Source of the DNA: Epiperipatus broadwayi
Taxonomy: Eukaryota > Onychophora > Udeonychophora > Euonychophora > Peripatidae
Length of the DNA stretch: 64,000 nt
Direction of reading: 5' to 3'
Assembly: GCA_028023455.1 (NCBI GenBank)
Contig: JAQFVV010006295.1
Coordinates: forward strand, 1 to 64,000
Shown piece after piece: positions 11,612 through 23,360 of the stretch. The notes beneath the pieces were generated by a model. That model saw only the letters and a program-made list of their open reading frames with translations. It ran no database searches and was not told where the DNA came from. The position numbers and the translations under genes were made by a program. Position 1 is the first letter of the stretch, and each line of letters begins with the position of its first letter.

Positions 11612-12084
11612 GTACTATCAACATTAAAATTTCTTAAATATTTTAAATCCCCATAGAAGGGCAATATGACTGCTGACAAAGGCCAAACATTGCTGACCAA
11701 AACTTTAATCAGATTCAGATTCTTCTATAGATAAATAAAATGAAGAATATTTTTTAGACTCTGTATTCAGTTTACAACACACACTATTTATATCTAAAAC
11801 ATTTTTCAAATGGGAAATCACATCCACAGCAGAGGTATCCATTCTAGTAAGAAAAATTTTTTTAAATTTCTTTTTTGTCTTAACAGCTTTTAAAACATGA
11901 TTAACCTGATTTCCTATAATAAGAGAATTACTTGCATTTTTAATATTTTTATGCTTATTTTTCCCATAAAATACAGTTTTAAGACCATCCTTTTCTTTAT
12001 CTGCACAATCTTTCAAATAAAAGGCATATGATTTTTAGAGGTGTTATCTTGATTAGAAATCCCAGACGATTCATGTGACATTAC
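11612..12084 (-). pseudogene. LINE ORF1 C-terminal fragment split by the LTR element
   Basis: The 103-codon ORF 12016-11705 contains RMDTSAVDVISHLKNVL, then a C-C-K-L pair and KYSSFYLSI, a pattern seen at the end of ORF1 proteins of Jockey/CR1-type LINEs. One base out of frame after its stop the minus strand continues with a SNVWPLSAV and a PFYG word, matching SPNLWPCGAS and FYGSL in the ORF1 remnant at 15620-15844. The reading runs straight into the LTR boundary at 11611 and there ends, so the giant-LTR element appears to have inserted in this LINE. A further frame break lies near 12035. The N-terminal part is lost at the microsatellite. Confidence 0.65.
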
Positions 12085-12428
<344 letters not shown>

Positions 12429-12752
12429 TCAATTCAATTCAATTCATTTATTTACCGTACAAAACTACAGCATAAAGCCAATTACAGTATTGCACCATAA
12501 CAAATATATAAATACATAAATGAGTTTAAATGACAAATTATTAATATAATTATGTGCCATATTTCAATAAAAGATAATTAACACATTTAAAAATCTAAAG
12601 TAAAATTAAACATCAGCATATAAACAATTATTATTAAAACATTAATAATAACAAATAAATAAAAGGGATAAATATAAAGCACGTAACAAAATAATAATAA
12701 TAAAAAAACAATTTAACAAATATATATATATAACAAAATCAAGTTAAACCAA

Positions 12753-15683
12753 TCAAATCTGACATTTAAATTTAATAACATTACAAAATTGATTATAATC
12801 TAAATTGAAGTAATTAATATTACTACAAATCTGATTATATAAAGATGGTAGCCTAAATAAAGGAGAAAATCTAAGAACATTGGAATGACAAGTTTTAATG
12901 TAACAAACAGAAGCAGACCGAGTATCATGCACATGAGATCTAATTATAACAGTAGAAATTGTGTTAGATAAAAGAACTATTTTATTAACAAGTTTATAAA
13001 GATATTTAAGATCTCTATATTGTCTTCTAGAAGAAAGATGAACAACAGTTTTATTTCCCAAAGAAACATATTTAGAAAACTTATTAGACACTGATTGTAA
13101 TAAATTACATCCCTGTTTAGAGCTAGGATTCCAAATGACTGAACAATATTCAATGATGGGAAGAACCAATGATAAAAATAATTTAAATTTTGTATCACCA
13201 CTGAAATGATAACCAAACCTTAGAATAGTACCTATAATTTTTAAAGCCTTACCAATAATCATTTCCAAATGAGGAAGAAAGGATCCATTACTAGAAAATA
13301 TAACTCCCAAATCTTTTTGGGATTCAACAGAAATAATTTTGTGAGAATTAATAAAATAAGAAAAATGCAAAACTTCAGATTTTTTAGAATACGAGACTAA
13401 GGAACATTTACTGAAATTAACAATCATATTATTTAGATCACACCAAGCACTAAAATTATCTATATCCTTTTGAAGAAGAGTGCAATCAAACACAGATGTG
13501 ATTCTTCTAAAGATTTTACAGTCATCTGCATAGCACAAAAGATAAGAAGATTTTAAGCAATCCTTAAGGTCATTCATATAAATGTTAAAAAGCATAGGTG
13601 CTAAAATACTACCCTGAGGAACTCCCAAATTACATTTAAAATTAGATGAAATAGTATTATTAAATTTAATATATGCAGTACGACCATGAAGAAAGGATTG
13701 AAACCAATAAACAAGCTTAGTAGAAAAACCCATTTGATATAATTTGCGAAGAAGAATACTGTGGTCTACTTTATCAAAAGCTTTTGATAAATCAAAATAA
13801 ACAACATCAAGTCTCTGCTGGTCCTCAATTGCATGAGCTATATGATCATAAATTGTTAACAAATTAGTTTCTACAGATCTATTAGGTATAAAACCATGCT
13901 GTGAAGAAGAAATGAGTTTACCAACATCTAAAATAATTTTATTATAAACACACCTCTCAAAAATTCTAGCAATAGTATGTAAAACAGAAATAGGTCTATA
14001 GTTATTAACACAATCACGTGATCCATTCTTAAAAATTGGGACCATTTTGGCACACTTAAGCACATTAGGAAAAACACAAGAGTTCAGTGATAAATTAAAA
14101 ATAAATGCAAGAGGTACTGCAATAAATTCAGCTAGTCCTTTGTAAATAAATGAAGGAATATTATCATTTCCCAAACTAGAATGAATTTTAAGTCGCTTAA
14201 TAGCCATAACAACATCATCCTTAGAAATATGGTCAATCATACAATGAACAGTTGAAGAATTACAAAATGATGCAATATTTGAAGATATTGCATCATGTGA
14301 TGAATATACATCAGCAAAATGTTTTGAAAAGTCATTTGCACTTAAAGTGAAACCATGAGTAGCTTGAACCCTTTTCTTACCCAAACCAGACTTATTAATG
14401 AAATCCCAAAATTCTTTAGGGTTAGAAGAAATATTAACCTCAATTTTTCTAATATAATTCTGCAAATCTCTTTTATAAACATGCTTCACCAATCTTCTGA
14501 AATTAATAAAATTATTATAAAAAAAGATATTCTGTGTTTTAAAATAAAGTCTACGATGATAAGACTTCCTTTTAATAATTTTAACAAGATCGCATGAAAA
14601 CCAAGGAGGAAAACCCTTATAAAAAGGCCGCTTATTGGGAATATACAAATCAATAAAACTATTAAGAATCTTTAAAAACCCATCCAAGCAATGATTTACA
14701 TCATTAAAAGAATACAAAAAATTCCAATTAACCCTAGAAAAGTTACTACAAAAATCAACATAATTACCCTTCCCATAATCCTTTCTTGAAATATTAGAAA
14801 AATTAATCTTTGAGTGACAAACGTTAATATAAAACTCAAAAGGTGGATGATGAGCATCAATAGGAAAATTAACAGAGACAACTTGAAAATTACTAACTAC
14901 TATTGAATTACATAAAATATAATCCAAAGTACGATGAGAGGAATTAACAAATGGGTTATATTGCTTAAGTCCTAAAAATTTACAGAACTGTAACATTCTA
15001 GAAGCTTTAGAAGACAAAAAAGAAAAGTGTGTAGCAATTCTACCCTGATATAAATCCGGAACATTTAAATCCCCAGTAATAATAACATTATCATAGCCAA
15101 TCAGAAAATCTTCAAGAGATGTCAAAAAATAATCAAACTCCAACAACGACAAAGTGGGTTTGAGGTAAACATTACCTAAAATAAATTTAAAATTGTGATT
15201 TAAAGTAATTTCACACCATGTAGATTCACAAAAAGAAGAAGAAAAATAAAGTTCTTTATAAAAAACATCTTTATGAAGAGCAATCAGAGTACCACCACCT
15301 CGAGAAATATTATCCATAGATCTGTCAGTTCGCAAAACACTGAATCTATCATCAAGAAAAGAACAATCAGGAAATTGTTGATTTAACCAAGTTTCTGTAA
15401 GTAAAATAAGATCAAAATGTTCTGTTTCAAAAAATTGTTTAATTTGAACACATTTAGTCCTCATACCTCTGACATTCATGTAGAAACAAGAAAGGCCTAC
15501 CATGTTACCCACAAAGATAATGGAAACAACACAAATAAAACCAAAAAGAGAAAAAGAAAGAGATAAAGAAAAAATAAATAAATACAAATAAAATAGATAG
15601 TAAAACAAAATAAATTCTCTTAAAACTTTAGAGAACTGGCCAGAGATCCATAAAAAAAAGAAATGGAAGCACCACAAGGCCAT
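12753..15683 (-). CDS. LINE ORF2: APE endonuclease and reverse transcriptase
   Basis: The open 976-codon frame encodes an N-terminal apurinic-type endonuclease, with FYMNVRGMR near residue 68, LLTETWL near 94, a GDLNVPDL motif near 204 and a HRTLDYILCN plus DAHHPP pair near 250-277, corresponding to the usual catalytic Asn, Glu, Asp and His positions. The reverse transcriptase follows: KMVPIFKNGS and NYRPISVL near 550, FDLSKAFDKVDH near 625, GVPQGSILAPMLFNIYMNDL near 690 and the catalytic CYADDCKIF near 720. The protein nicks target DNA and primes reverse transcription there. The ORF1 overlap makes Met61 (15503), directly before the endonuclease start, a better initiation site than the first Met, since residues 1-60 are hydrophobic and atypical. 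The order and ORF1 type fit the Jockey/CR1 group; exact clade is uncertain. Confidence 0.95.
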   Translation of the reverse strand: MALWCFHFFFLWISGQFSKVLREFILFYYLFYLYLFIFSLSLSFSLFGFICVVSIIFVGNMVGLSCFYMNVRGMRTKCVQIKQFFETEHFDLILLTETWLNQQFPDCSFLDDRFSVLRTDRSMDNISRGGGTLIALHKDVFYKELYFSSSFCESTWCEITLNHNFKFILGNVYLKPTLSLLEFDYFLTSLEDFLIGYDNVIITGDLNVPDLYQGRIATHFSFLSSKASRMLQFCKFLGLKQYNPFVNSSHRTLDYILCNSIVVSNFQVVSVNFPIDAHHPPFEFYINVCHSKINFSNISRKDYGKGNYVDFCSNFSRVNWNFLYSFNDVNHCLDGFLKILNSFIDLYIPNKRPFYKGFPPWFSCDLVKIIKRKSYHRRLYFKTQNIFFYNNFINFRRLVKHVYKRDLQNYIRKIEVNISSNPKEFWDFINKSGLGKKRVQATHGFTLSANDFSKHFADVYSSHDAISSNIASFCNSSTVHCMIDHISKDDVVMAIKRLKIHSSLGNDNIPSFIYKGLAEFIAVPLAFIFNLSLNSCVFPNVLKCAKMVPIFKNGSRDCVNNYRPISVLHTIARIFERCVYNKIILDVGKLISSSQHGFIPNRSVETNLLTIYDHIAHAIEDQQRLDVVYFDLSKAFDKVDHSILLRKLYQMGFSTKLVYWFQSFLHGRTAYIKFNNTISSNFKCNLGVPQGSILAPMLFNIYMNDLKDCLKSSYLLCYADDCKIFRRITSVFDCTLLQKDIDNFSAWCDLNNMIVNFSKCSLVSYSKKSEVLHFSYFINSHKIISVESQKDLGVIFSSNGSFLPHLEMIIGKALKIIGTILRFGYHFSGDTKFKLFLSLVLPIIEYCSVIWNPSSKQGCNLLQSVSNKFSKYVSLGNKTVVHLSSRRQYRDLKYLYKLVNKIVLLSNTISTVIIRSHVHDTRSASVCYIKTCHSNVLRFSPLFRLPSLYNQICSNINYFNLDYNQFCNVIKFKCQI

Positions 15684-16528
15684 AAATTAGGGGATATTAT
15701 TTCATTATGTTTATGTGCAGAAACAGAAATATAAAAGCAAGAAGACTTAGAATTATTCATATTAACTTTATGACAAACAATACTAGTTTGTAAATTATTT
15801 TCAAGAAATACTGTAATATCTTTTGAACTGAGATTTACTGGCATATTAGAAAGAAAATATCTATTATAAGTTATATTAGTATTAGAATAAACATCAGCAA
15901 AATTAGATTTATTAAATCCATCAGATATATTAGTTTTTTTAGTCCTTGAAATATCATTTTTACTAGAAGATAAAGAGGAGTATCCAGAATGATTTATCCA
16001 ATAGTTACTATTTGAATGAAAGTCAAGTGAATGTGATCTATAAGCTGGAATGAATTTGGGAGTAATATCTGGATAATTAAGAATTTTATGTCTAATAGAA
16101 TTAAAATAAACATTAGCAAAATTAGATTTATTAAATCCATCAGATATATTAATATTTTTAGTTCTTGAAAAGTCATTTTCATTAGAAGATAAAGATGAGT
16201 ATCCAGAATGATTTATCCGATAGTTACTATTTGAATGAAAGTCAAGTGAATGTGATCTATAAGCTGGAATGAATTTGGGAGCATTATCTGGATAATTAAG
16301 AATTTTATGTCTAACAGACTTAGAATAAACATTAGCAAAATTAGATTTATTAAATCCATCAGAAATATTATTTTTTTAGTTCTTAAAAAGTCATTTTTAC
16401 TAGAAGATAAAGAGGAGTATCCAGAATAATTTATCCGATAGTTACTATTTGAATTAAAGTTAAATGAATGTGATCTATAAGCTGGAATAAAGTTGGGAGC
16501 AGTATCTGGATAATTAAGAATTTTATGA
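15620..16528 (-). pseudogene. LINE ORF1 C-terminal remnant with triplicated module
   Basis: The minus strand encodes three successive copies of a ~73-residue unit containing HKILNYPD, IPAYRSHS, SNSNY and SGYSSLSS, then a GFNKSNFA word, followed by a unique C-terminus with a VNLSSKDITVFLENNL segment, SPNLWPCG and FYGSL. The C-terminus is the part known at the end of ORF1 in PHD-finger-type Jockey/CR1 LINEs, which bind RNA in the retrotransposition complex. The outermost unit has one base fewer than the others (218 against 219), in a T run near 16370, which throws it out of frame. The 5' part including any zinc finger is missing. The last 64 bases overlap the start of ORF2. Confidence 0.72.
15872..16527 (-). 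repeat. three tandem 219 bp units inside LINE ORF1
   Basis: The word GAATTTTATG recurs at 16081, 16300 and 16518, with 219 and 218 base spacing, and everything between is about 90% alike by eye. A period of 219 keeps the reading frame (73 codons). Confidence 0.93.
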
Positions 16529-17166
16529 CTAAGACACAAAACCACCTTTTTTTCTCATGCTCAAGTCTAGAAAACATTCGTAAAATTATTAGCACTTCAC
16601 TCAAGGGTAAAAAAATCAATATGAAAACCCTTTTTGACTCTTTTAAAAGGGGTATCTTTGCTGAAATAAGAATCTGCACATTTCTACTCTATGCTTTATG
16701 GTGTACAAGGTGTAATTTCATATACAATTATAATCCCAGAAGACATCCAAACACGTTCAGAAATAAGCTGCAAACCATACGTGAAAGAGACATAAAGATT
16801 ACAGATCAATCTAAGTACATTGACACCTGGAATATACAAGAACTTATATAAAAGCACTAACAAAAAAAAGAACTATATCTAACATGGATCCTTGTGCCAG
16901 TTCTAAAGCCAACTGAAACAAACTAGATGCATTCCTGCTTTAATTTAATTGTATATTTAATTGAATATTATCATATGATTGAGTGATCATCATTGATTTT
17001 GTTGAACTTTTTTTTCTTAGAGACTTCTAGTTTGATAACGCATACAGTTACTGATCAAATCATTGTACATATGCAGTTTTGTGAAACTAATTTATATGTA
17101 AGAACTATGTGTCAAATGTAACTTGTATAACCTTATAGAATACTAATAAAGTTTATCCTTTGAAAC
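16529..17166 (+). pseudogene. LINE ORF2 C-terminus and 3' UTR, plus strand
   Basis: The plus strand from about 16529 reads TKTQNHLFFSCSSLENI, the zinc-finger-like tail found after the RT domain in many LINE ORF2 proteins, then LLYALWCTRCNFIYN and RRHPNTFRNKLQTI, ending at a stop at 16849. A 3' UTR of about 315 bases follows, with AATAAAG at 17144 shortly before the (TAA)n tail. The 5' part is missing: the fragment starts exactly where the minus-strand LINE ends, so two 5'-truncated LINEs meet head to head. It is related to the minus-strand fragment at 17593-18360. Confidence 0.72.
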
Positions 17167-17592
<426 letters not shown>

Positions 17593-18360
17593 CAACAATA
17601 GTCTTTATTAATCCTTTAGGCTACATGGCATTGATTACAAGTGTTACATGTGCAAATCTGATGTCACATTAAAATTTATTTTCAGTCACTAAATTAATCT
17701 TGGTTATTTCTTTTAGTTGTTAATCCTGTAGTATACCAGTGTGGCAACTTGTAATTTATGCAGCACAAAATCAAGCAATGGATGCTGTACAAAGAACAAA
17801 GTTAATTCAGAATAGAATTCCACATGGAGACAACCAGCAGAATGTGATATATGTGGAGCAAATTCTGTAGTCCAATGGTGGGTGGAATTGAAGGCAGTTA
17901 GTGAAGGTGAATTTTACTTTCATTATTAATTGAGAGTAATGAATGGTATCACTGAATGCTATTCAATGAGGTTATTGTTGGATTATGACCAATTATAGGT
18001 TGGATGGTTGTTTAAGAAGTAAGCAGATGGCAGCAAAGATATCTGAGGGTGCAGTCTTGTTGTCCTTCACTTTGATTTGTTGGAGCTTATTGATGAATGT
18101 AACTGGATGCCTTCTGATGTTGTTGCCAATGGTAAAGATACAGCGAGAGCACTAGAATGTGTACAGGATGAAAGTTGTTGCATGTGCTGTAGGGGGGTCT
18201 ATCTTCTGATAGCATTGAATTAGTTGTTGTATTGATGCAACTGGTCATCTATATGTATTTAGCATGATAGTCCTGATTTAGTTGAGGGCTTGATACTGCT
18301 GAAAGTGATGTTGTTGAGTTTCTTCTGCCACATTATATAAGGTGCAGAATAGATTTATAT
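17593..18360 (-). pseudogene. LINE ORF2 C-terminus and 3' UTR, minus strand
   Basis: On the minus strand, about 18172-18058 encodes CSRC, then RRHPVTFINKLQQI and KDNK, closely matching CTRC and RRHPNTFRNKLQTI of the plus-strand LINE at 16678-16803. The Trp before CTRC is a stop codon here. The 3' end has AATAAAGAC at about 17608 and a short TAA tail. Upstream (to about 18360) the sequence has raised GC and patches of open frame without a clear match, and its outer border is uncertain. Confidence 0.6.
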
Positions 18361-20448
18361 TTTTATATAGACAGCAATACCGGAGAAAATATAATGCTGG
18401 CAATGCACATACATGTATTATTATTATTATTAAATGGCTTAGTAGAAAAACTGCAACGAGTATTTGCTATAAAACTTGCTCAAAATGGCAAAAAAATATT
18501 TTATTACATAGTTAAAAGAATTTCGATTTATAGAGTAGAGTATTCTCTAAGGTATTTTTTAACTTTTATCATAAGAGGGTCATATAGTCATATATGTATA
18601 TTTTCCATTAAGTTTAATATTTTAATAATTAGAAGTTTTAGTAATAAATTTTATTGCAGAACATATAGTGTGAGCCTCAAACATAATGGTCATGATATTG
18701 TTTCAAATCCATTATTTACATAATAAGCAACTATAGATTTAACTGTGTTTTAGTTTCTATTAATGTTGTAACATACATTCTAATATTTCTATAGAATAAT
18801 TTGAATATTTTAAATTTACTGTTTACAACATAAATATTTCTAGTGGCAAAAACAAAACTATTATCAGTCATTTATCATAATAATTCTCTGTTTATCAATT
18901 TTTAATTGAAGACAGCTCTTTAGGAATTCATTTTTATAATTGTACTTCTTTATTCATGCATAAATTTCCCTCTATGTTTTAGCAAAATGATGTTACTTGC
19001 TGTTTTCAAATCGTCAAAAATAAAACCAAAGTCTATTTGTTTTTTTAACAATGATAAAACAACTCTTAACAAGATAATAACTACATAATTAATTGAAAAA
19101 TCAGGTAAAGATTTTTTTTCCTACATTTTTTTCTGGCTTCTTGGATTGCAAATTTTTTCTAATTAACAAATTTGTTTTTTTATTCTTATTCCTTTTTCTA
19201 TTATTGTATCTGTAAAAAAAAATGTCTTTTATTTTTCTTCTACTGCAAATAACATCTTTTTTTCCTAAAAATTATCAATCTGAATTGCAAATATTTCTTC
19301 AGGTTTAAAAACAAAAATATCCCTTATTTACTTAGTTATACCATAAAGTAACCAGTTTATAAGCCACACACAAATAAGCCTATGGATAACTTTTAATAAT
19401 AAAACCAATAGGCTTTAGAAGCATGACATACTAAGATAATGTGATACCAATTCACTTTGAACATTTGAGTTACTACCAGATTTGGCATTAAAAACTGCTA
19501 TAATGACATTTATGTTATAACCAACTATCTTATTTTTTACTTTGCTTCTTTATTTATCTTAATCTTAAAAGAAAATGTCTACAATAAGCCTCCTCCTTCC
19601 CATCAGAAGGGGAGAACACATCATATTACAATGATGTTTTTTGGTTTTTTTTTCATGCACAACTCATGATTACAACATCTGACCAGCTCAGATTAAATGC
19701 CCATTTGCCAATAAGGGATGGTTAAATAGGGGTAATCTTCCTTATAGATAAAGGTGAATTGATTTGTTTATTTTATTAATATGTTTTTAGAAAGTTTTCT
19801 TAACGATTAATTAACTTTTTTTCTATTTTAAATTCGTAATCATATTCCTATTTATCTTTCATTAATGTCTACAACTTGCTTCCATACAGATCTTAGATTA
19901 CTTTATAAAGATTATTCAGACATAATTTAATTTTGAGGTCTGGTATTTTATCAATGTCATAATGAAGTTGTTTAACTTGAGGAATTGTTTTATCAAATTT
20001 TTACTTTGGAGAGAATATTTACATATAACCACACTTTTAAGAAAAAGAAAAATAAATATATAGATAAATTATTTCTTCTATTAAGTTAAGATAATTTTAT
20101 TATGTTTATACACAGAATATTACAGTGAAAGCTATAACTCATTTACTCAAATTATATTATTGTTTCACATATGTCTAATTATATGTTTTAATTATATATA
20201 TTATTTTTTAAATGTAAAACAGTCCTTTATTGCAACTAGCCATTTCAGAGCACAAAGGTCTCTCCGAAACCCCTAAAAGAGGAGTATTGAAGGAGAAATC
20301 AGCATTCACTAGTTTTATCAATTAAAAGCTGGTGTAGTTTCAATTGTTTCCTATTTTTCTTTTATCTGTTATCTGTCCACTATAATGCTATCTAATTATA
20401 TGTGTAAGAATGTAAATGATATATCTATAATTGAAAAATAATTCTTAC
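18361..20448. other. AT-rich intergenic or intronic DNA
   Basis: No assignable feature. A 109-codon plus-strand ORF at 18394 has biased Ile/Phe/Tyr composition typical of chance ORFs in AT-rich DNA. Short T runs and A runs are common. It may be intron of the sushi-domain gene. Confidence 0.5.
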
Positions 20449-20631
20449 TTCTACAAACTGGAGTTTCATCTGGCCATAATGAATTGTCTAGGCAGGCAAA
20501 ATGCCTATTTCCTTCTAAATGATAAGCAAAATCACATAAATATGTTCCTGAAATTTGAAAACTAGTATCATTGGGATAGGGATAGGCGATAAAAATGCCA
20601 TTGTTTATAATTGGAGGTAATGGACATGGTT
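20449..20631 (-). CDS. sushi/CCP-domain exon
   Basis: This 183-base minus-strand exon encodes one complete complement-control-protein (sushi) module of 61 residues: CPLPPIINNG at the start, a YLCDF cysteine, a HFACLD cysteine, then the conserved SLWPDETPVC ending. All four disulphide cysteines and the tryptophan are in the usual order. It is bounded by a T-rich tract ending in ATTATAG on the upstream side and by GTAAGA on the downstream side. Both borders are phase 1, the rule for shuffled CCP exons. Such modules occur in secreted or cell-surface adhesion and complement-like proteins. No companion exon is recognised within the window, so the rest of the gene must lie across large introns, and its identity cannot be given. 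Confidence 0.85.
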
Positions 20632-20919
20632 CTATAATTAAAAAAAAAAAAATCTTATTACATAATTTACTTATGAATATATTACAATTTTTAAAATACA
20701 ACATATGAACAAGTGCACACTTTTTTTTTAAATCATTAAATTTTTATTATTTATCTCTACATTTTGAAAATCTACAGATTTTCTTCATGGCTATAAAAGA
20801 CAACAAATTATTATTTTACTGTTTTTATAAAATACAATTTTATAATAACTATTTTAAATACATAATAAATAATTAACTTTAAGTAATTGATATATAAATA
20901 AACGTATGTATATTTGTAT

Positions 20920-21870
<951 letters not shown>

Positions 21871-22484
21871 TAGTCTTAAAATATCCACTTGATTACATAT
21901 TCTTAAAGCAAATGAATGAAAACATTTGAAAAAGATTAAAGATCTCTAAGATACATTTCATAATAAGCTCGGATTTTTCACATGGCCCATATCACAATCT
22001 CTTACATGTCTTCATCATTTGCTCAGCATTTATTAACATCAAGTTATTTTAGTTAGACTTAAAACATATAATCTTCAACTGAGTTTAAAGTTATATCTGC
22101 TAAAATAAGATAATGATTTTTAGTCAAATAAATTATTAATAATCATTAATGTATTTATTTGAGGAGTGTGGTGTCAAAATCTGAAAATCGAATTGTTATA
22201 AAGTTTATATATTGTACCAGTAAATTCATTGAGCTCCATTTTTGTGTAACAGGGACTGCAATCATAAGCTTTTCATATATTTAACATTTAAATAAAGAGC
22301 TCCTGTATATTTTGCATATAATTATTGTTTATATAATCATTAATATCTAGCTGTGGCATTATTATATATTAATATATCAAGTAAACATATCCTAGCAATT
22401 GTAAATGTTTGATAAAGAGTAAATAGGTTTACAAATATTATTTGGCTAAATTATTTGACTTAGCCAACATTAATTTGTTCCATC
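21871..22484. other. AT-rich DNA, nothing assigned
   Basis: I see no ORF, repeat or motif to support a feature here. Confidence 0.5.
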
Positions 22485-22594
22485 TCAGGAATTATGATGA
22501 TGATGGGTTCTAGTAGCACTTTCATTTTCAAGTCTTTTATTTATTTTACTGTAACACTCTCGTATACCACTCAGTGGTTTGTAGGTTCTCAGAA
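22485..22594 (-). CDS. possible terminal exon, unknown protein
   Basis: On the minus strand a TTGCATGTGCAG acceptor-like border is followed by 36 open codons beginning VLRTYKPLSG and ending with four His, Asn, Ser and a stop. Composition is more balanced than the surrounding chance ORFs and GC is locally higher. The open frame also extends upstream through the proposed acceptor, so the border is not proven. Function unknown. It is on the same strand as the sushi exon but upstream of it and ends in a stop, so it would belong to another transcript. Confidence 0.15.
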
Positions 22595-23230
22595 CTGCAC
22601 ATGCAAGTAAAGTTATTATTTTATCCCATATATAAACCAAATAAAGAACTAGGTTAATAAATAACAGAAACAATTTATTAAAGCAACAAAGTGCAAATAA
22701 GCTAGTTGTAGTTGTACTATGAAAATTTCAATGCAAATTTGCTTCTTGCATAAAATTATTAAAATTATGAATGAGAATAAAGAGTTCATATATATTTATT
22801 TTCTCTCCATTTCATTATCTCACATAAAATAACAAAAAGGAATTGTATTTTATTCTCTTTCAAAACAGTTCCACTTTTTCTGACTTTCCTTTTTATTAAC
22901 TTCACACATAAATATAAAATGAAACATATTACATTCTTTAGAATTATTTTCATTTTTCAAGTTTATAAGTTCAATTATAAGCAAAAATAAAATATACACC
23001 TGTGGAATATATAATTATAATTATTTTTTGGGTCTTTATAAATTTACAATCCTTTTCATTTTCTGACAAGAAATAGATTATTCTTCTAACATCTTCCCTC
23101 TCAGCAGAATTTCACAAATTGCAAAGCAAACCTTATTTAAATATATTATTTGTATTAGTATATTACACTTCCGAAAAAAATAGTTATGGAAATTCAACTG
23201 CGTAATTCAGTCTTTCCCTTTTCTTTGCAG
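22595..23230. other. AT-rich DNA, nothing assigned
   Basis: Only short chance ORFs. The last 20 bases form a pyrimidine-rich tract (TTTCCCTTTTCTTTGCAG) leading into the candidate exon at 23231. Confidence 0.45.
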
Positions 23231-23360
23231 ATTATAACAGCTGGAATTATAACTCTTTACAAACTCCATTTACGATGCTGGGCGGCGTGTTTGGGATCTC
23301 AACCGACATGCCATTAGTTTTTACTTAGCCTTGTATAATAAAAGGTTTCCCTATATAATA
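23231..23360 (+). CDS. possible plus-strand terminal exon
   Basis: A strong acceptor (pyrimidine tract ending TTTGCAG at 23230) precedes a locally GC-rich segment. Two frames stay open: one encodes about 32 residues, including SLQTPFTMLGGVFGISTDM, ending at TAG 23326-23328; the other about 27 residues ending near 23314. AATAAA follows at 23337, so cleavage would fall near 23355. Acceptor, raised GC, open frame and polyadenylation signal together suggest a small last exon. The very short 3' UTR and lack of any recognised family keep confidence low. Confidence 0.33.

Larger units (their letters stand above)
12429..16528 (-). mobile_element. Jockey/CR1-type non-LTR retrotransposon, 5'-truncated
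   Basis: Minus-strand element with partial ORF1 (16528-15620), intact ORF2 (15683-12753), a ~320 base AT-rich 3' UTR and a 3' end made of several GAATT units followed by the (ATT)n tract. ORF1 and ORF2 overlap by about 64 bases. The 5' end is lost at 16528/16529, where a plus-strand fragment of another LINE begins. The fully open ORF2 suggests a fairly recent insertion, while ORF1 has at least one single-base deletion. Confidence 0.88.

Noticed and set aside
18394-18723. 109-codon plus-strand ORF
   Set aside because: Composition is that of AT-rich chance ORFs, and no domain or splice context is visible.
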